A DNA stretch of 8,298 nt from Devosia sp. (GTDB taxonomy: Bacteria > Pseudomonadota > Alphaproteobacteria > Rhizobiales > Devosiaceae), in NCBI GenBank assembly GCA_028290245.1, contig JAQGKG010000294.1:1-8298 (forward strand), written 5' to 3'. Under the pieces are notes generated by a model. The model did not search any database. It was not told the DNA's origin and saw only the letters and a program-made list of their open reading frames with translations. Numbering within the stretch: the stretch's first letter is position 1; each line of letters begins with the position of its first letter. Positions 6,542 through 8,298 of this stretch are shown in pieces. The translations under genes and the position numbers were made by a program.

Positions 6542-7037
6542 GTTTGGTCCGCTTGCTGGAGACTATCTCCTCCAGCAAGCGCGGGCGCAGCCCTTGCGCA
6601 TCGACCCCGACATCGAACTGACGCGGCTGTGGCGTCAGCTTGCCGTGGGAGTGACCGTGCAGGTCGATCGACTTCTTGCCCATCTGGTTCCATGTGCGGA
6701 ACGGATAGTGGCAGAGGACAAAAAGCTGTTCGTTAAGCCGAAGCTCCGCATAGTGTTGGACGCTGGCCCAGCCGGCAGCGACCTGGGTGGAGATCGGGTC
6801 ATTGTTGCCGATGATCAGGTGCTTGGTGCCATTGAGCTGGGCTAGTAGTGCCTCGACCTGTTCCTGAGTGCCCCGGGCGAAGTCGCCGAGGTGCCAGATT
6901 TCGTCACCGGTTGCGACCACGGCATTCCACGTCGCGATCAGCGCTGCATCGTGTTCCGCCATATTGGAAAAAGGTCGGCGGTCTATGCGCAACACGCGCG
7001 GATCGGCAAAATGGGTGTCGCTGGTAAAGTAGAGCAT
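6525..7037 (-). CDS. Small calcineurin-like metallophosphoesterase
   Basis: The 170-aa protein holds the metallophosphoesterase motifs in order: FTSDTHFAD (residues 4-12; Asp7, His9), WHLGDFARG (48-56; Asp52), GNNDP (77-81), CHYPF (109-113; His110) and LHGHSHG (126-132). The fourth motif reads GNND instead of the common GNHD. The length and the tail FDVGVDAQGLRP followed by LEEI fit the compact family of putative phosphoesterases with unknown substrate. The start is the ATG at 7037, where family sequence begins; the frame stays open further upstream but only within the end of mutL. Ribosome binding is weak (no clear AGGAG; only GGG-containing sequence upstream). It lies 35 bp after mutL on the same strand and is probably cotranscribed with it. 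The last residues are encoded over a perfect 11-bp inverted repeat and over the end of edd. The substrate is unknown. Confidence 0.9.
   Translation of the reverse strand: MLYFTSDTHFADPRVLRIDRRPFSNMAEHDAALIATWNAVVATGDEIWHLGDFARGTQEQVEALLAQLNGTKHLIIGNNDPISTQVAAGWASVQHYAELRLNEQLFVLCHYPFRTWNQMGKKSIDLHGHSHGKLTPQPRQFDVGVDAQGLRPRLLEEIVSSKRTKPTGTR
6551..6580. terminator. Perfect 11-bp inverted repeat at the edd / metallophosphoesterase 3' junction
   Basis: GCTTGCTGGAG (6551-6561) is the exact reverse complement of CTCCAGCAAGC (6570-6580), with an 8-nt loop. It starts 10 bases after the edd stop and lies inside the last codons of the minus-strand phosphoesterase gene. Position and strength suggest a terminator for edd, perhaps for both genes, but no T-run follows on either strand. 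Confidence 0.45.
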
Positions 7038-7072
7038 GGACCCAGAACGGCGGCTGGCGCAGCCCCGTTCCC

Positions 7073-8298
7073 TTACCGGCTCCGCCCAAATAGCCGCTCG
7101 ATGTCTTTCTTCTTGAGCTCCACATATGTTGGCCGGCCGTGGATGCACTGGCCGGAGTGCGGCGTTGCTTCCATCTCGCGGAGCAGGGCGTTCATTTCGT
7201 CGACGCGGAGGCGGCGGCCGGAGCGGACCGAGCCATGGCAGGCCATGCGGGCGATGATGGCCTCCATGCGGTCGTTGACGGCGGCGATGGAGTCCCATTC
7301 GGCGAGGCCGTCAGCAACGTCCCGGACGAGGCCGTCTATATCGGAATTGCCCAACAGAGCAGGTGTTTCGCGCACGGCGATGGCGCGGGGTCCGAAGCCT
7401 TCGAGGTAGAGCCCGAAGCGTTCCAACTCGGGCGCCGCGTCTTCGAGGCGGGCACAGTCTTCCTCGGGTAGCTCTATAATCATCGGGATCAGTTGCGCTT
7501 GGCTGGGCACCGGGCCGGACGCGAGTTGCGCCTTGAACCGCTCATAGACCAGCCGCTCATGGGCCGCATGCTGGTCGACCAGCAGCAAGCCATCGTCGTT
7601 CTGGGCGATGATGAAATTGTCGAACATCTGGGCTCGCGCCGTGCCAAGCGGATATTCCATCAGGGCGGGGGAGGGCTCTGCTTCCATGCGAGCGCTGGGC
7701 TCGCTCAGGCCGTCGAGACTGCCGAAGTCCGGTGAGAACGGATTGGCGCTGCCTGAGTCCATGGGGCGGTCAAAGCCTGAAAAGGGCAGGGGCTGGCGCA
7801 TCTGGGCGGAGTTGAAGCCAGTGGGCGATGCCGCTGGGTAAGCAGGTGCGGTGAACGCCCTCAGCACGTCGTCGGCAACGGTGTCCGATGCCTTGAAGCC
7901 CGCCGCGGTCAGCGCCTCGCCAATGGCGCGGATCACGGCGCTACGTACGGCTCCGGCATCGCGAAATCGCAACTCGGCCTTGGCCGGGTGTACGTTGACG
8001 TCGACCTCGCCCGGATCGACGGCGATATAAAGGGCGACCACGGGGAAGCGATCGCGGAATGTATAGTCGGCATAGGCGGCACGGATGGCGCCGACCAGCA
8101 CCTTGTCCTTCACCGAGCGCCCGTTGACGAAGTAGAACTGGCTCAGCGAGTTGGCCCGCGTGTAGGTGGGTAGGCCTGCCAACCCCGCCACCACCACGCC
8201 ATGCCGGCTGGTCGCCAAGCGCACAGCATTTTGCGCGAAATCGTCGCCCGTCACCTGGCCCAGGCGGGCTTCCAGCGCTCCTGTGCCGGTAACTGCAG
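7073..8298 (-). CDS. mutL: DNA mismatch repair protein MutL, C-terminal two thirds (5' end outside window)
   Basis: The frame is open from the window end to the TAA at 7073-7075, showing about 407 residues of a protein usually near 600 aa; the N-terminal GHKL ATPase motifs lie outside. MutL links MutS mismatch recognition to strand incision. The visible N-terminal part is the transducer domain, including QFYFVNGRSVKDKVL and DVNVHPAKAELRF, both hallmarks of MutL. A variable linker rich in Pro, Ser and Ala follows. The C-terminal dimerisation domain carries the endonuclease motif DQHAAHERLVYE (encoded at 7541-7576, fitting DQHA-x2-E-x4-E), ACHGSVRSG, the zinc-site motif CIHGRP (7130-7147) and a terminal FGR. 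This is the MutH-independent, nicking type of MutL. A GTG at 8254 lies inside the conserved transducer region and is not the start. It is followed after 35 bp by the metallophosphoesterase gene. Confidence 0.97.
   Translation of the reverse strand, partial: AVTGTGALEARLGQVTGDDFAQNAVRLATSRHGVVVAGLAGLPTYTRANSLSQFYFVNGRSVKDKVLVGAIRAAYADYTFRDRFPVVALYIAVDPGEVDVNVHPAKAELRFRDAGAVRSAVIRAIGEALTAAGFKASDTVADDVLRAFTAPAYPAASPTGFNSAQMRQPLPFSGFDRPMDSGSANPFSPDFGSLDGLSEPSARMEAEPSPALMEYPLGTARAQMFDNFIIAQNDDGLLLVDQHAAHERLVYERFKAQLASGPVPSQAQLIPMIIELPEEDCARLEDAAPELERFGLYLEGFGPRAIAVRETPALLGNSDIDGLVRDVADGLAEWDSIAAVNDRMEAIIARMACHGSVRSGRRLRVDEMNALLREMEATPHSGQCIHGRPTYVELKKKDIERLFGRSR

Noticed and set aside
7038..7298. 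Upstream extension of the metallophosphoesterase reading frame to 7298
   Set aside because: The extra 87 residues are Arg/Pro-rich, show no family sequence, and lie wholly within the mutL gene and the short gap; the conserved protein begins at the ATG at 7037.
1..8298. CRISPR array, tRNA/rRNA, insertion sequence, phage or toxin-antitoxin genes
   Set aside because: No spaced direct repeats, no tRNA-like fold, no transposase, integrase or toxin-like protein was seen; the genes are core metabolic and repair genes.

Overview
The window is GC-rich, densely packed bacterial chromosome. The gene order zwf-pgl-edd, next to cobalamin genes written in the CobD/CobU(CobP) style and an endonuclease-type mutL, points to an alphaproteobacterium of the Hyphomicrobiales (a Devosia-like or rhizobial relative). 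This placement is an inference from protein character and gene order; no database search was run.

Layout. (1) 1-445, + strand: 3' end of cobD (cbiB), a membrane enzyme of cobalamin assembly. (2) 446-609: convergent intergenic gap holding two GC-rich palindromes in inverted orientation, a REP/BIME-like pair. (3) 610-1164, - strand: cobU/cobP, the bifunctional kinase/guanylyltransferase of the step after CobD. (4) 1165-1431: divergent intergenic region with a weak promoter candidate and a palindromic repeat (copy A). (5) 1432-4601, + strand: a BadF/BadG-type sugar kinase, zwf and pgl, closely spaced and probably one operon. (6) 4602-4726: structured gap with successive inverted repeats, including a second copy (B) of the palindromic repeat. 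(7) 4727-6541, + strand: edd. (8) 6525-8298, - strand: mutL (5' part outside the window) followed by a small metallophosphoesterase whose 3' end overlaps the 3' end of edd.

How the genes work together. Zwf, Pgl and Edd take glucose-6-phosphate through 6-phosphogluconolactone and 6-phosphogluconate to KDPG, which is the upper Entner-Doudoroff pathway. The aldolase gene eda is not in the window. The kinase at the head of the cluster probably feeds in a phosphorylated sugar or amino sugar. CobD and CobU act in consecutive steps of nucleotide-loop assembly in vitamin B12 synthesis.

No new multi-gene system is evident; the coding content is ordinary housekeeping. The most interesting signal is non-coding. 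Two palindromes of about 46 bp lie at almost the same distance (26-29 bp) before the start codons of the kinase gene and of edd. They differ at paired positions in a compensatory way, so base pairing is kept in both copies.
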